Shown here one piece after another: positions 34,278 to 44,410 of a DNA stretch of 64,000 bases. The DNA lies in assembly GCF_036669915.1 (NCBI RefSeq), contig NC_089318.1, positions 9,767,390 through 9,831,389 on the forward strand, written 5' to 3'. The stretch comes from Pocillopora verrucosa (Eukaryota > Cnidaria > Anthozoa > Scleractinia > Pocilloporidae). Positions within the stretch are counted from its first letter, which is position 1, and each line of letters starts with the position of its first letter. The position numbers and the translations under genes are program-made. A model generated the notes under the pieces. The model worked only from the letters and a program-made list of their open reading frames with translations, ran no database searches and was not told the DNA's origin.

Positions 34278-35575
34278 ATGAAAACACCATTTCTGATGAA
34301 GAATTCGCTTTTCTTTACGATTGTTTTCTGTCGAAAAATTCAGATTTTTGAGTCTTACGATCAATTCGACCCAGGTGATACGTCCTCAGCTGATTGCAAA
34401 GCGGCATTCCGAATCGAAAGGGCTGTTCTTTGCCGACTTGCCGATGTTTTACAAATTCCTCCGGTGATTGAATGCAGACAGAGGAGACTTTGTGATGGTC
34501 TCTAGGGGCTGTGTGTGCTTCTGAGGCGAACGAGCTACCCTTGTCGATGCAGTGACATGATTCCACGATTTCCAAGACCAGTGTCTGTTTTGAGTTTGAT
34601 TACCAATGAAGTCTTAAATTTTATTTTTGAAAACCCATGGTCACAGATTGGAACGGAAATGTTCCAAACCCTCTGGCTCTTCAGATATATGCAGAAGCAA
34701 TATCGAGAAAAGGGTCACCACTACAAAATTGCTTCGGCTTTACAAATGGATCTGTTCGGCCAACTCAAGACCTGACACTGGGCAAAGAGTCGTTTACAAT
34801 GGACACACGAGAGTGCATGGCTAAAATCTCAGACCGTTACCCAACCCGATGGATTAATTGCAAATATCTTTGGATCAGTAGCTGAGCACTTTATTTACAT
34901 TGTTCTATCCAATACATAGACACACGTAATGTAAAGATTTTCCCTAACTTGGCTGGTTAAAATATGCCAAAAGATAAACAGTTTTGAGCTTGGTTTTAGT
35001 TTATCTAGACCTGAGTATTTGATGTTATATCCAAATAATATCCTCAAGTTGATAATTTTTTTTTACTTTTCGACATCTGTCTGCTCGACACGGTCTATTA
35101 AAGTTGTTAGGCGAATTTGGTCACTCCTGGGAGTCAAAAATTGGGGCTCTCTGTAGTTTTGTCAAAATATGGCAAGAGTAAGGGGTGCCTAAGAGACAAT
35201 AAATTCTCTTTGTTGAATATTATTTGCTCTAGAATAAACCTCTTGTGTTACTTTTCGGAGGGATGTAAGCACGATGCTGCAATGCTAGCTGATTTTGGGC
35301 TCCTAAATGACTTAGGACGATTTGCCTTCTCCCCCACATGAGCACCTATGCGTGTTTACGGGGATCCCGCATATCCCCTCCGGACTCTTCTACAGGGCCA
35401 ATTTCGTCGGGCACATCTCACACTACTAATGAAAGCATATAATACAGCAACGAGCACAGTTCGCACTTCCAGGCCTAGTCCTAGTCTTAGTCAGAATGAA
35501 CATATCAGTGGCATTGGGGATTATGTATTTTTCCAGGTGATAACCACCTTAAGTTGCACAATGATATTATAGAAG
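34278..35575 (+). pseudogene. PIF/Harbinger DDE transposase, decayed
   Basis: Successive plus-strand frames give parts of a Harbinger (HARBI1-like) transposase in the right order. These are an N-terminal FR.ERAVLCRLADVLQIP segment (about 34400), PCRCSDMIPRF (about 34545), LALQIYAEAISRKGSP and NCFGFTNGSVRP (about 34690-34760, first catalytic Asp region, DG changed to NG), YNGHTRVHG (about 34800), GCKHDAAMLADFGLLNDL (about 35265, second Asp region), and YGDPAYPLRTLLQGQFR (about 35355). Several frameshifts and stops separate the parts and the third acidic region is not clear, so it cannot encode an active enzyme. Its partner gene is at 35670-36179 on the other strand. Confidence 0.85.
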
Positions 35576-35669
35576 TTATAGCTTCAATTGAACATATGTT
35601 ACTTAACTCAAAAGAAAATATCATGCTCAATGAAAACAACTTTACTTATCACCTTCGGTAAAACCGAAA

Positions 35670-36179
35670 GAAACATGGTGTTCATTTGCTGTTGCTTTCG
35701 CAGGAGTGCTTGCATAACCTGCTCCTGACTTCCCTGCTCTTTCTTTTTTTATGTCAAACGCCGCGAGCGGTTGTGCGTATATCTAGCCTGACTTGCAGCA
35801 TTTGGAGATCCATCCTTTTCTGATCTCCGTTTCTTCGTCTCCCCTAAGTTTTCCATTACTTTTTTTCCTATGCCGTCAGCCGTTTCTTTATCCTCTTGTT
35901 TAGAGGAAGAATCCGCGTCCGCAAATCATCCGGAGAGATTCTACTTCCCTTTTTCTTCCTCGCTCATTTTCTTGGTAAATTTCTTCCTCAAAAGCATCCA
36001 TCTCTCTCTCACTACTCTTTTGTCTCTGAGTTGAAACTTTGGAGAGTCAATTCCATTCAGTGTCTCTACTATGGCCTCCTATACCAGACCACGCTCTGGG
36101 CTTCCCTTTTTCACAACAAACACATTTCCGGCTGACATTCTCGTAATAGCAACACATCATACTCCTTCGTCCACTCCAT
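35670..36179 (-). pseudogene. Harbinger-associated Myb/SANT-like protein gene, decayed
   Basis: The minus strand from an ATG at 36179 reads MEWTKEYDVLLLRE, then in other frames KKGSPERGLV, IVETLNGIDSPKFQLRDKR and RERWMLLRKKFTKKMSEEEK. This is the trihelix/Myb-like DNA-binding domain that Harbinger elements encode beside the transposase. A Lys/Glu-rich region (GIGKKVMENLGETKKRRS) and a Gln-rich end (QALLRKQQQMN) follow. There are several stops and frameshifts. In active elements this protein helps the transposase enter the nucleus and bind the ends. Confidence 0.75.
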
Positions 36180-36830
36180 TTGCCTGAGAGAAAAGTCGAA
36201 GTGGAAACAAATCAAAGAAAGATTGTTAAAATTTCCAAAATTGTTAGATGTAATAGACTCTTTTTTTCCTGCACATTTGATTTTGGTTTCTTACTTCAAT
36301 TTTCTATCGTCCGTTGCCGCCGTTTTACGCACAACACAAAGGTACGTATGTCACGAAGCCAGGAGACGATCCTTTTTTTCTTTTTTAAACACTATATTAT
36401 TTATCTTAAACTTCTGGAAACCTTACGACCCCGAACCTTATTTATAGTAGCCGATTACTTATTTATAGTAGCCGATCTGAAGCACTGTTTTTAGCAGCAA
36501 GAACATTCTAGACGCTAATGATGACATATCCTTAAAATAACTCAATAGAATGTTCCGGAATATGAAGAAGTTTTTAGCTCAGCTTATGCAATAGCGTTGT
36601 GGTAAATCAACGTACTATTAATTTCTGGAGACTTCGTTACAACGTATAAGAGGGCTTCTCTTATGGACCTTGTGAGTAGTAAACCTAGAAATAGACTATG
36701 TCGAGAACGATTTCTTTATAATTAATGATTAATGTTATAAATTGTCACACAATGTAACGAAATACTAGACTGATCGTAACGCGAATAGGAAGATTTCGTG
36801 ACATGATATTTCACAACGTTGTAAACAAAG
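36180..36830. other. Non-coding stretch before the amine oxidase exon
   Basis: No exon of amine oxidase or other gene recognised. A 21-bp direct pair (TTATTTATAGTAGCCGAT) lies at 36439-36479. Confidence 0.45.
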
Positions 36831-37253
36831 TTCAACACTGATTTGCATGCGTACAGTGAACTCAATAACGATACCGAGCTAAAGAGTAGCTCTGTGTACA
36901 ATCAGAACAGCCCCACCCTGCCCATTGTCAACTTCGAAGAATTCCTAGGCGACAACGACGACATTACTGATCAAGATCTCGCCGCTTGGGTTTCTATCGG
37001 ATGTATCCAATTTCCGAGCTCCGAAGATATCCCGAACGCTGCGACGCCTACGAACACGGCCAGGTTCTTTCGTCGGCCGTTCAATTACTTCGACGCCGAT
37101 CCTTCAATAAATTCTACCGGTGCAGTGTTTATCAAACCTTCGACAGACAAAAGTGGTTCAGGTCCTCCTGTGGTTGCGAGCCGTGTGGATCATGGTAAAG
37201 ATGTCTGCGTGCCAAGAAAATATGACATTAACTTAACAGGAACTTACGATTGA
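36831..37253 (+). pseudogene. Copper amine oxidase terminal exon, isolated
   Basis: The 140-codon frame matches the C-terminal end of copper/TPQ amine oxidases (AOC family): SSSVYNQNSP, then DLAAWVSIG, PSSEDIPNAATPTNTARFF and RRPFNYFDADPS, ending in a glycosylation-type NLTGTYD. The frame has no ATG at its start and begins after an AG at 36829-36830, so it reads as a last exon. The rest of the enzyme (the topaquinone NYD/E motif, the HxH copper pair) is not in the preceding 2.8 kb, which is occupied by a Harbinger element. The family motif HxPxxED, which carries the third copper-ligand His, reads QFPSSED here. Isolation plus loss of the ligand suggests a relic. A real gene with long upstream introns is possible but less likely. 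Confidence 0.7.
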
Positions 37254-38440
37254 AGAACGCGTTCAACTCATATTATTAGTTCACAGGAGACATTTGACGC
37301 ACAGTTCCAGTCAATAGGGCAAAAAAGAAGAGATGTTGAAGCTGCTATTCTCCCTCCACCCAGCTGTATTCAGGACTAGATGATAGAAACAGAAAATTCA
37401 ATATTTGATCAGTATTCAGGCATTATGAAGGTTATCAAATCGCGAAATATATGAGATGTAAAGAAGAGTAAAGGTAAAGCTCGTTAGAAAAGTCAAGGAT
37501 TGCGATAAAAAGATGTAACCATTTAGAGCGACGGAAAATATCACATATAGCCAATAAGAACTCAAGGTTGAACAAGAACTCTGTCTGAAGCGCGGGAAAA
37601 CGCGAGTGGCTACTTCACTATGGGTTTAAGTGTTGTTAAATAACTATGTTGACCTTAACTTGGAAATTCATCTTAACTTCAATTTTTAAATTTTTTTAAA
37701 CTCTTGGTTCTGTAGATTAGTCCGCAAAAATAAGTTTCGCTGTTTGTATTAGGTAGAAATTCAGTGCTTTATTTCATGAAGGCGAAGCTTTCTTCCGCAA
37801 GCTAAGTTTTTTCCCTAAAAATAACGTTGCATAATGACTGTAAATATATAGAAATCATTTATGTACATAACTTTGTATCTTTGTGTTTTAATGTTCCAAA
37901 GCAAAAATGAGAACTGGATTGACCAAATAGTGTTCTGAACCCATACAGAACATGTCTGATAAAAACCAAAGAATCTTTCAGTCAATCTCGAAAACCACCT
38001 GATTTTAATTGGTCATCATTCAAGGAATTATCTACAAAAATGTTGTGAGTATTCAAAGTAGGAAATTGTTCACTGCAACCGGAACTTCTTAGAGTTACTT
38101 AGTCTATCGGACGTGGGTTGTAATTTAAAACTGGAAATTATTGTTCTCAACGACAATGAAGCGATCATTACGCTATAAACAGCTTTCCCAGTTTGAACTT
38201 ACGAAATATGTTTATCGCGCAAATATTTGCTAGAACTTCGTGAGCAGAGAAACAAGGGTCTGATCGTTAACACTGGCTCACACATTCCACCTTGTGGCAA
38301 ACACTTTTGAACACGTGCAAACACTACAGCTATCCAATTTCTATCAATGCTTTATGTCTAGTTTAAACATCTTGCACCCTGTTCTTCATGAAAGAACGAG
38401 CAGACATCTCTTTTGCGCTCTTTTCGTTGAATATTACAGT
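37254..38440. repeat. Non-coding stretch with a dispersed repeat fragment
   Basis: About 37545-37640 shares CTGAAGCGCGGGAAAACGCGA-like sequence, preceded by an AAGAACTCAA-like segment, with 49490-49570. Nothing else recognised. Confidence 0.4.
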
Positions 38441-38444
38441 GATC

Positions 38445-38745
38445 AAATTCCAGAACAGTTCTATTTAAGAAATAGAGCAGCCTTGACTGTGCTCTGTTCT
38501 GTTGCAAAGCACGCAGAAAGCGGCTAGAGCATGAGAGAAGTGTAGGGAGAAACAAGAGACGTAGTCTTCTTATCCACTCGAAGGTACTACTTGCCGGCTC
38601 GCTTCTTCCGAAATTTCACTTTCAATCAACGAAAAAAAGCCAAGGGAGAAGTCCCAGAAAAGGTCGGACAATTTGGCAGATAGCGTGACAGCTTTGGCTC
38701 GGCTCTATGCTCGATACTCTCATAGTGTACGCTCTTTCAACCTAT
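38445..38745. repeat. MITE arm plus dispersed repeat, copy 2
   Basis: 38484-38525 repeats the arm of the foldback at 14862-15048 (TTGACTGTGCTCTGTTCTG, GCACGCAGAAAGCGG). The opposite arm is not present. 38595-38745 is the second copy of the dispersed repeat seen at 10140-10300. Confidence 0.6.
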
Positions 38746-39084
38746 TATATCCAAAATTTATTATAAAGTTCAGTTGTGTATTCTTTGCCGGCCGAACGAT
38801 CCTTTACCACGGCTTCGATCGAAGCTTTATCCATTACGATCATTACTTCCATATATTTCGACAGGACTCAAACTCTCTCTGTTGAAAGAGTGTGGAGTCA
38901 AACGTCCTTACTCGTGATTTCCCCTTCAATCTTGCATGTGTAGCTGACCATGTCACTTTATTTCAAAGTTGCATGTGATCTAAGCTAGAGAATACAATGA
39001 AATTTTGGTCAAAAACTGTTCTAAAACACAGACTTTAATCTCTGCAGACGTGGCCTCACGCTTTATTCAATAAAAAAATTATTT

Positions 39085-39190
39085 CTCTCCCGAACATGCT
39101 TCAGACATGTGTGTGTGTCATCCTCGTGCTCTGTTAGTTTTCGTGTTCACTATGTTGCTACTTTTCTTTTCAATGGTTAACGCAGGTAAG
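39085..39190 (+). other. Possible decayed signal-peptide exon
   Basis: A short hydrophobic reading (MLLLFFSMVNAG, from ATG 39152) ends at a good splice donor, GCAG|GTAAGC at 39185-39186. It is in phase 1, not the phase 0 needed for the exon at 40921. A phase-0 reading of the same segment is interrupted by a stop. It resembles the exon at 39793-39861 and may be a dead relative. Confidence 0.3.
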
Positions 39191-39258
39191 CTCTTGCTTG
39201 CTATGTATTCGGCAACAAAAGAAATATAGTTTTAATTCATTTACGATTTAGCATTACC

Positions 39259-39783
39259 AAAGAAGTGCTCTTAAGCACGCTCTAAACTTGCTATACTGTA
39301 AAACTTACGTTTACGAGTTTTAACTGAAAAAAAAAAATGTGTAACGCGCTCTTTCAGCACCTCTCATTGCATCCTCGTAAAGGAGGAAATGACTTCTGCG
39401 GACGTGATTGCAAACTTATCCTTTCCCAAAAAAATCTCTAAATAAACCAGGAAGTCTGTTTTTTATTATAGCTCACTATTCTTGCAGCACATTCATTATA
39501 CTTAATGAAGTGAGTATAATGAGGTGAGTATAATTCATTATACTCAAAAGAGTGTTCTTAAACACCCTCTAAACTGGCTACACCATACAACCTACGTTTC
39601 AGAGTTTTAATTGAAAAAAATATTGTGTAACATGCTCTTTCAGCACCTCTCATCATATCCTCGTTAAGGAGGATATGATTTCTGCGGACGTGATTGTAAA
39701 CTTATCCTTTCCCAAAAACATCTATAAATAAACCACGCAGCGTGTCTTTATTTCAGTTCACGATTCTCCAAGCACATTCATTA
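39259..39783 (+). repeat. Duplicated promoter segment, two copies of about 250 bp
   Basis: 39259-39506 and 39543-39783 align: CACGCTCTAAACTTGCTA-like, GTTTTAACTGAAAAAAA, GCTCTTTCAGCACCTCTCAT, CTGCGGACGTGATTG, AAACTTATCCTTTCCCAAAA, AAATAAACCA, and CACATTCATTATACT. Only the second copy leads into the coding exon at 39793. Between them are short GTGAGTATAAT repeats. Confidence 0.85.
39723..39730 (+). promoter_or_regulatory. TATA box of the fibrinogen-like gene
   Basis: TATAAATA stands 63 bp before the ATG at 39793. The corresponding site in the upstream duplicate reads CTCTAAATA, so the TATA core is lost there. Confidence 0.5.
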
Positions 39784-39792
39784 TACTCAAAG

Positions 39793-41601
39793 ATGTGTTC
39801 GTCTGTTGTGGTGTTGCTTTTCGCGGTGGCTTTTCCGTTAGAGATTATTAAAGCAGGAAAGGTGAGCGAGTTTCAAATCTGTCGTGTTAAAATTACTTTG
39901 ACGAGCTGTCGTTTAGTAAACATCTTAAACAGAGGGGACGGTTTTTGAACGTGACTTTCACTGGCACACCCTTAGGATTAAAGAAGCCTAATAGCATCAA
40001 ATAGACAGAGAATCGAAATTTCTCAGGCGCGGTGCCTACAGTAAAAAAGCACAACTCTCGAACTGTGAAACCAAAACGCCACCAAAACGCACCAATAACG
40101 CTAAACCAAGGTGTTATATATAGCAACAAGAAAAATGGCCATAAAGCAGTCAAGATCGCGATCAACACAATTGTTAGCCTGACTCTATATCGCGAGATGA
40201 ACGAGCTAATGTTCATTTATACGTTCGCTCTTACATTGAGTCTTTATTGGAAATTTCCCCTTGAGCTGATGGCCGTTCCAGTCACTTTAGCTGTGGTCCG
40301 TCAACACCCCATCGAGAAGCTCTCTACTACGGAAAATAAATGTTGTGAGGAGTCTTGATAGCTTGAGGTTCAGTTTTTTCACCAGCATTCCCCCATTGTT
40401 TCATCCCGAGGTTATTCAACACTTTGCAATATGCATTTATTATTTTGACGCTCAATGTTGGAATTTCCCCAGTTATTTTTTCTTTGTCTGGGAACCGAAG
40501 CTGACTTTCGGTTCACCAAATGTTCCTTCTTAGGTTTTCTAGTTTAACTAGGTGGTCTCAACACAAAAAAATCTTTTTTTTTTTTTATTTAGGTCCCTCT
40601 CAAAAACAAGTTTGTTTTCAAGCAAATTTTTTTACAGCATGTTTTGTAGTAATAATTCTCAAGCTCAGCAAACCTAAGCAAACAGGTCCGCACTTTGGGT
40701 GCTTTGATAAGTTAATTGTTGATCATAACTTCATTCAAAGTTCGCGCCGGGTATATCTGTAAACGGAGTGGTGGTTGATTGGAAAACACAGACGGTGTTT
40801 CTCGGAATTGGGAAAATTAAGTAAACAGCCATATACTACTGGTCAGTGGCACTTGCTGAACGTGATAAGCTCATAGCCACATTCCTAATTCTTTTATTGT
40901 ATTTGTCTCAGTTTTCTCAGGGAATCCACCTGGGAAAAAATAACTTTATAGCCCGATCCTGCCTGGACTATTTAAAAAATGGAGTGTTTGAAAACGGTTT
41001 CTACTGGCTTTTCGACGATAAGTACCAACGATACGTTGCTTACTGCGACCTTGAATCGGAGCCGGGTGCAGCCTGGACCCTTGTCATGTCTTGGAATCGA
41101 GCGTCCAGAAGCCTACGCCAATTCAGAAGCAGCACTTTTGCACAAGACGCACCAATTAACCACAAGACGCCGAACTGGGACTCGTACCGACAGACGCTCT
41201 CTCGGATGAAGAGCCTCCGCAGCACATCGACACACTGGCGAGCAACCTGCAGTTTCAATCACCTTGATAACATAGATTACCGAGACTACGTAAGGGGAAG
41301 TTTCAGCAACAACGATATCATGGGTTTTCTTGGACACGGCCAATGCCTGTTGGTGGACTACGTAAATATCCGTGGACATGCAGCTGGCCCTGGTACAACA
41401 GCAAGGTTCTGGCAGGTTCATAACACCTACATGCTTCACATCGACAGCAGTCATACTGGCTGTGGGTTCGTGCCCACTGCTGGGTCTTCAGCCAGTGAGG
41501 ACAACTTTGGTTTTAACCAGGCTTTCAATACCAATTTCCGTTGTAACGGAGGCGATTTTTCCACAACACAGTGGTGGTTTGGTGGATACCTGGCTGAATA
41601 A
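39793..41601 (+). CDS. Secreted protein with fibrinogen/intelectin-like N-terminal motif (249 aa)
   Basis: Two-exon model: 39793-39861 and 40921-41601. Exon 1 is a signal peptide (MCSSVVVLLFAVAFPLEI) ending at AAG|GTGAGC in phase 0. Exon 2 follows TTTGTCTCAGTTTTCTCAG in phase 0 with GIHLGKNN. The large frame runs upstream through the pyrimidine tract to a GTG at 40846, and that tract mimics a hydrophobic leader but has no ATG. The mature protein has SCLDYLKNG, GFYWLFDD, YVAYCDLES and AAWTLVMSW, the N-terminal pattern of fibrinogen-related and intelectin-type domains. The C-terminal half (MGFLGHGQCLLVDY, TGCGFVPTAG, WWFGGYLAE) does not match a standard fibrinogen domain and I do not recognise it. 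Likely extracellular recognition protein; ligand unknown. AATAAA at about 41773 may end the transcript. Confidence 0.8.
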
Positions 41602-44410
41602 CCGATCAAATGCTGTGATTGTCTAGCATTACGCAAATGGAATTTATCTAAATGGACGGAAATTTGATTGATTAAATAGGAATGCAAAATTCTTGACTTT
41701 AAAGTTGACTCACGAAACTACTCTAACAGGCATCTAAAGGTTTATGAAATAGTTTGCAATTAGTAGATACTGAAATAAAGTACCTTTTATCCGAAATAAA
41801 CCGAAAATTCATGTTAAAAATGTATTTTTGTGTACCGTTTGCTAGTTTTTTACCTTAATATTTTTTGTTGTTATTGAAGCGCAAGATTGATTTGTTATAC
41901 GTACAAAACGTGCATTACTGTTCATGTGCCACGCACTCAATTTAACCCAAAAAGTTTGTATCGTGCCTAACTAGCCCTTCAAAAATCTTTTCGAGCAATA
42001 TTTATCAGTCGAAAGTTTGTTGGTTTGTTAAACTTTGTTTCAAAACTGACAGCTTCCACAGGATAGTTTTATTAAAGAGGAATACGTCATTTTGCTCGCA
42101 GAAAAACAACCGCACTTTCTAACTACGCGTTTGATTGAAACCAAACACAGGCCTATATACATACACCCTGCAGAAACCAGTCTTCAATCGGCTCGAGGCA
42201 TTCCATCGCTGAACATCAATCGCCTCACGATTACTTTGTACACCATTAAAATGATAAATTTTTTTTTGCTTCGACCTGTACCAGGCGACTTGCACTTAGA
42301 GAGAAGTGGTTTGAATGAGTCATAACGTGTAACTTGAATTGTCGACCTACAATCGGTGCTATGCATTCATCGACAATCAACTAATCCTCAGGGTACACCA
42401 GTGGAAATGGATCATATTGATGCAAATTTACGCTACCCACTCCCCAACGAGGCAAAATAGTCATGGCGATGACTTTTCGAACAGGAACACTTCTTCTTCC
42501 ATTCGGCAATAATCCCTTAGCATTACCAATAAAAAAGGGTTTTTGTGAGATGTTTAATGTGCGACAATTTGAGCCAAAGAAAAAAGCATAAAACAAAATT
42601 TTCCGTATGAGGGACGTGCGCGTTCGCACGCACGCGGCGCGGGAAAAAAACACACGGCCAGCGAACGCCTCTGCGAGATACAAAATGCAAAAATAAAGAT
42701 GACAAAATCGTATCATAAAATACTTATTGACTAAGTTATGATCGGTCGGGACGTACAGGCCTTTCTGCCCTCGGTCTCTACATCCGGGCCTCGAACAAAA
42801 TATATTACTATCCTGGCCTCCCAAGCATTCACTAAGTACATAATATATTTTGTATCATTTGTCAGTTAACTAATATCTGTGGTTCATCTCATTTTACAAA
42901 CTCTTATTAAAGCGACATGACGGTTCGTGTGTCGGTTTCATAGCGCCCGCAAGAAATGGGTCTCACGTTGTACCTTGAAGTCAGAACTGAGGAGACCGCC
43001 CCAGGAAAGGCTCTTCTTCAAACGAATTTTGATAAGAAACGAGTTCGCATATAACTATAAGGATTAGGAGTTCCGCAACGCGACCCCAGTGAAGTAACTG
43101 TAGTCATCTATGGTAAAAGCAGGACACATCCAAAAAGTGGCATAGGTGAGCACAGTTGTCATGTCATAAAATTAACGCTCTTCCGTCAATAATCCTACAG
43201 TAAAAAAAATCCGATAATTTGGAGTCTTAAAGAGAATTGTTCTCTCTTTCGATATTTTTCTTTCTTTTTCCGCATGCAAACGAAACATACAGATATGAAG
43301 ACGTACCTGCAAATACTTGATAATTGATCAGGAACCAGTTATTTATGAACCAGTTATAATGTATCATTCCTCGAAAGGAAGTTTCGTCTTTGAAATCCAT
43401 TTTTTGTCCTTGATTTTATGAAAGCAATGGAATCTGCACTGCAAGGCTAAAACTAGTCTGGCATATTTCAATTCTCAAGGATACAGGTAAGGAGTTGAAT
43501 GAACGAGTTTCCATATAGATGCAATTTCACACTGAAGAAGACGATCACGGTACACAGCATTTGTAAGTTAAACACGCAAAAGGCCGGTGAATGTTGTCGT
43601 TGGTAAAACCGCCGTGGACACACAAAGAAAAAGACTATTTCCAAATTTAACCGTGTTAAATTTTCCCTGAGTAAAATATATCGACACCATTCCCGCAGAA
43701 CGTTTTAATTCACAAACAAAGCTTTTGAAAGTCTTGACCATAAAAGTATGAAAAAAAAGTGTCAATATTCTTTATTCGTTTTCTGTCGTTTTACACTGTT
43801 TAGGCGAAAAGATTTCCACTATGTTCTCTGGGCTGGACTCCATCTTTTTTTTATTATTATTATTCGAAAGCGCTTTACGTTTCAGTCTTCACATTGTACC
43901 CACCTTTAGACCTGCAGTCTGTAAACCTATGACTAAATCAACTATCTCAGTACCGAGAGTACTCTTCTCTTCAAGCGGGAAAGGGAAACTCAAAGAGAAA
44001 TGTAAATTTGAGATATGTAGTCCTCAATTTTTATAAGTATTATAACTGCTTTGTAATTCTGTTTTGCAAAAACTCCCAATGTGGGAATAATTAATGTGTC
44101 ACACATGGGCATATGAAACAAAAACACATGAAAATTTAATTATAACCCCCTCCTGTAATCGTTCCTCTTAGAAAGCGAGAACTTCAAGAAAATAGTTGGT
44201 CATTGCCTACTTCTACAGCTAGAATAGATTTTGAAACTTTATCCTTGAATCTTTTCAATGGAAATAGAACGCTACTCATGTTAGAAACCCTTTCCCAAAT
44301 GAAACTTTGCTTGCTTGTTCTGGCTGAATGGGCATGCTCACTGGGAAAAGTAATCGACAATCACTTCTCGTTTAACTGCCACATACACTCGTAAATTCAT
44401 GGTATTAAAA
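41602..44410. other. Intergenic stretch with possible dispersed repeat
   Basis: No gene recognised. 42450-42830 is GC-richer (GTGCGCGTTCGCACGCACGCG, then GGGACGTACAGGCC and CCTCGGTCTCTACATCCGGG) and looks like a repeat rather than the 147-codon minus-strand frame crossing it. The remainder is AT-rich. Confidence 0.4.

Larger units (their letters stand above)
34250..36200. mobile_element. PIF/Harbinger DNA transposon, decayed, two genes
   Basis: The DDE transposase (plus strand) and the Myb/SANT-like gene (minus strand) converge, as in autonomous Harbinger elements. I could not identify terminal inverted repeats or target-site duplications, so the outer limits are approximate. Confidence 0.75.

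Noticed and set aside
39152-39185. Alternative first exon for the fibrinogen-like gene
   Set aside because: Good donor but wrong phase for the exon at 40921, and its in-phase reading contains a stop.
40846-40920. Signal peptide starting with GTG for the fibrinogen-like gene
   Set aside because: It is the pyrimidine tract of an intron; a proper signal-peptide exon in phase lies at 39793-39861.
42381-42824. 147-codon minus-strand frame
   Set aside because: Crosses GC-rich repeat-like sequence, shows no domain or codon bias, and has no splice context.
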